Below are positions 12,479 to 14,394 of a stretch of 14,394 nucleotides of DNA, in pieces (positions within the stretch are counted from its first letter, which is position 1; each line of letters begins with the position of its first letter). The position numbers and the translations under genes were made by a program. The DNA lies in assembly GCA_036510735.1 (NCBI GenBank), contig DATCDK010000147.1:1-14394 (forward strand), written 5' to 3'. Origin of the DNA: PALSA-607 sp036510735. Its GTDB lineage: Bacteria; Actinomycetota; Actinomycetes; Acidothermales; Acidothermaceae. The notes below the pieces were generated by a model, which saw only the letters and a program-made list of their open reading frames with translations, was not told the origin of the DNA and made no database searches.

Positions 12479-14394
12479 CCGTGCGCTACACCGCCGCCGA
12501 GATTGCGCAGGCCCTCGAGCAAGATGCGCCGACCGACGAGCAGGCCGCGGTCATCGAGTCGAGCGCGCAGTCATGTCTCGTGGTCGCCGGCGCGGGGTCC
12601 GGCAAGACAGAAACCATGGCTGGTCGGGTCGTCTGGTTGGTGGCCAATGGCCTCGTGCGACCAGACCAGGTGCTCGGGCTGACCTTCACCCGCAAGGCGG
12701 CCGCCGAACTCGCGGCCCGCGTTCGCCGCCGCCTGGGCCAGCTCGCCGCGCACGGGCTGGTCGATGCCGAAGTCATCAGCGCCGCCGATCCGACGATCTC
12801 GACGTACGACGCGTACGCCGGCCGGATCGTCGCCGAGAACGCGCTGCGCATCGGTCGTGAGCCCGGCCAGCGGTTAATCCCGCAAACCGTCGCGTGGCAG
12901 TACGCGCGTCGAGTGGTCGACGCCTACGACGGACCGATGAACGAGGTACTGGTTTCGCCGATGACGGTGACCAACGACGTCCGCGCGCTCGCCGAAGGCC
13001 TCGCGCAACATCGCGTCACGAGCGAGCAGCTGCGCGAATACTGCGCAGGTCTGCACGCCGTGCTCATTGCGTTGCCAAAGGCGGCGAACCAACGAACCGC
13101 GAAGGACTTCCACGACGACATCGCAGGGGTGGCCAGGGCACTTGCTGCGCGCTGCCAGCTGCTGCCGATCGTGGCCGCGTACGGCGCGGCGAAGCGGCGC
13201 GGCGAATGTCTCGACTTCGCCGATCAGATGGCGCTGGCGGCAGACCTTGCCGAGCAGTTCCCCGAGGTCGCGGCGACCGAGCGATCGACCTATCGCGCGG
13301 TGCTACTCGACGAATATCAAGACACCAGCCACGCCCAGCTGGTGTTCTTGCGCGCGTTGTTCGGTGCGTTTCATCGCGGGCTCGATGTCGCGCCACTACT
13401 TACTGCCGTCGGCGACCCGTCGCAGGCGATTTACGGCTGGCGTGGTGCAAGCCAGGGCACACTGGTGGCATTTCCAAACCAATTCCCGGACGCCGACAAG
13501 CCGGCGTTCGTACTGTCCCTGAGCACCAGTTTTCGCAATGACCGCAACGTTCTTGCCGTGGCGAACGCGATTGCCGAGCCGCTGCGTGACGGCCGCGTCT
13601 CGACACCAGAACTTCGTGCCCGCGCTACGGCGGTTGATGGCGTGGTGCGCTGCGGCCTCTATCCGACGGTCGATGACGAAGCGCAGGCCGTCGGTGATCA
13701 GGTGCTGGCTCTGTGGCGAGGCGATCAAGAGAAGCGCGACATGGGTGCACCAACCAAGAGCATCGCGGTGCTGGTGAGGGCGTGGCGACAGTTGCCACGC
13801 ATCGAGGCCGCGCTGCGCGCACGCGGTGTGCCGATCGAGATCGTCGGCGTGGGTGGCCTGCTGCTCGAGCCCGAGGTCGTCGATGTCGTGGCCACTTTGC
13901 GGGTGATGGTCGACCCCGCGCGTGGTGACGCGTTGATGCGGCTGCTGACTGGCGCGCGTTGGCGCATCGGCGGCCGGGATCTGGCCGCTCTCGGCGCGTG
14001 GGCGCGTCACCTGGCGCGGACGCCAGCACGTGACGGCCTGAGTGCGGACGACGTCGCAGCGGGCGGTGTCGACCTCGCCGCGACTGTCGAGCTTGCCGCC
14101 GTCGAGGCCGCTGCGGTTGAACCGGATCCCGACGACGTCGACGACCGCAGCATCATCGACGCGCTCGACGCGTTGCCCGCGCCGGGCCGGTTCACACCGA
14201 AGGGTCTTTCCGCGACCGGTCACGCGCGGCTGTTCAGGTTGGCCCTCGAGTTGCGGGCGCTACGGTCCAGACTCGGGCAGCCGCTTCCAGATCTGGTCGC
14301 TGACGTTGTCGCGACGATCGATCTCGATGTCGAGGTGCTCGCTCGCGGTGGTGACCTGAACGCGTCGCGGGCCAATCTCGATCGCTTGATCGAT
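12475..14394 (+). CDS. adnB: AdnB: lead helicase-nuclease subunit of AdnAB (3' part beyond the window)
   Basis: The open frame runs from ATG 12475 to the window edge without a stop (640 residues visible), so it is partial; the family is about 1,050-1,100 residues. It is a UvrD-like superfamily 1A helicase: Walker A GAGSGKT (39-45) preceded by the Q motif PTDEQAAVIE, motif Ia LTFTRKAAAELAAR (69-82), Walker B LLDEYQDT (277-284) and motif III GDPSQAIYGWRGA (313-325). Motif IV reads LSTSFRN (349-355). In the mycobacterial complex AdnB is the main translocating motor and also has a C-terminal nuclease, which lies beyond the window here. It overlaps the adnA stop (ATGA), so the two subunits are translationally coupled, as expected for an obligate heterodimer. 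Assignment as AdnB rather than a stand-alone UvrD rests on this pairing. Confidence 0.95.
   Translation, partial: MTVRYTAAEIAQALEQDAPTDEQAAVIESSAQSCLVVAGAGSGKTETMAGRVVWLVANGLVRPDQVLGLTFTRKAAAELAARVRRRLGQLAAHGLVDAEVISAADPTISTYDAYAGRIVAENALRIGREPGQRLIPQTVAWQYARRVVDAYDGPMNEVLVSPMTVTNDVRALAEGLAQHRVTSEQLREYCAGLHAVLIALPKAANQRTAKDFHDDIAGVARALAARCQLLPIVAAYGAAKRRGECLDFADQMALAADLAEQFPEVAATERSTYRAVLLDEYQDTSHAQLVFLRALFGAFHRGLDVAPLLTAVGDPSQAIYGWRGASQGTLVAFPNQFPDADKPAFVLSLSTSFRNDRNVLAVANAIAEPLRDGRVSTPELRARATAVDGVVRCGLYPTVDDEAQAVGDQVLALWRGDQEKRDMGAPTKSIAVLVRAWRQLPRIEAALRARGVPIEIVGVGGLLLEPEVVDVVATLRVMVDPARGDALMRLLTGARWRIGGRDLAALGAWARHLARTPARDGLSADDVAAGGVDLAATVELAAVEAAAVEPDPDDVDDRSIIDALDALPAPGRFTPKGLSATGHARLFRLALELRALRSRLGQPLPDLVADVVATIDLDVEVLARGGDLNASRANLDRLID

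Noticed and set aside
10384..12522. Minus-strand open frames opposite adnA (10384-11175, 11282-12268, 11683-12522)
   Set aside because: They are antisense shadows of a well-supported helicase-nuclease gene, with no recognisable domains or start signals.
1..14394. CRISPR array, tRNA/rRNA, prophage or transposase genes
   Set aside because: No regularly spaced repeats, tRNA-like cloverleaf, rRNA sequence or transposase/integrase motifs were seen on either strand. SOS-box-like sites were checked by eye only upstream of adnA, with none found.

Overview
The window is GC-rich DNA (roughly two thirds G+C by eye) with frequent GTG starts. It carries the actinobacterial marker genes adnA/adnB, moeZ, a bacterial Ku and a mycothiol-dependent formaldehyde dehydrogenase (mscR). 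It therefore comes from a mycothiol-producing member of the Actinomycetota; I cannot name the genus. All convincing genes lie on the + strand. From memory, moeZ, the MGMT-like gene, adnA and adnB match the mycobacterial neighbourhood Rv3206c to Rv3201c, so the right half is a conserved core block with lineage-specific insertions.

Layout. 3-1031: Ku for non-homologous end joining. 1151-1843: unrecognised cytosolic protein. 1892-2404: two tandem copies of a module made of a nearly identical 60-bp non-coding element, a -10 hexamer and a very small basic protein gene. 2449-3039: GrpB-family protein. 3065-4147: mscR. 4231-5873: ECF sigma factor overlapping a single-pass membrane protein with a Ser/Pro/Thr-rich stalk. 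5878-6882: alpha/beta hydrolase. 6905-8083: moeZ. 8094-8429: alkyltransferase-like protein. 8426-9070: small membrane protein. 9071-9244: intergenic region with a 21-bp inverted repeat. 9245-12478: adnA. 12475 to the window end: adnB, cut off by the edge.

Themes. Two double-strand-break systems share the window: Ku (end joining) and AdnAB (end resection). An alkyl-lesion sensor (ATL) lies beside AdnAB. MscR detoxifies formaldehyde, itself a DNA-damaging agent. MoeZ supplies activated sulfur for cofactor synthesis. The sigma factor and its overlapping membrane protein look like a self-regulated surface or stress module.

The most novel part is 1892-2404. Two paralogous proteins of about 50 residues share a basic C-terminal motif (RRHPLRKLT, one variable residue, WLRR), and the DNA changes between them there are mostly synonymous. 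Each has TAGCGT exactly 7 nt before its ATG, which implies leaderless transcripts. Upstream of each is an element identical at 58 of 60 positions that contains two interlocking inverted repeats. The same -10-to-start spacing occurs at mscR and at the ATL gene.
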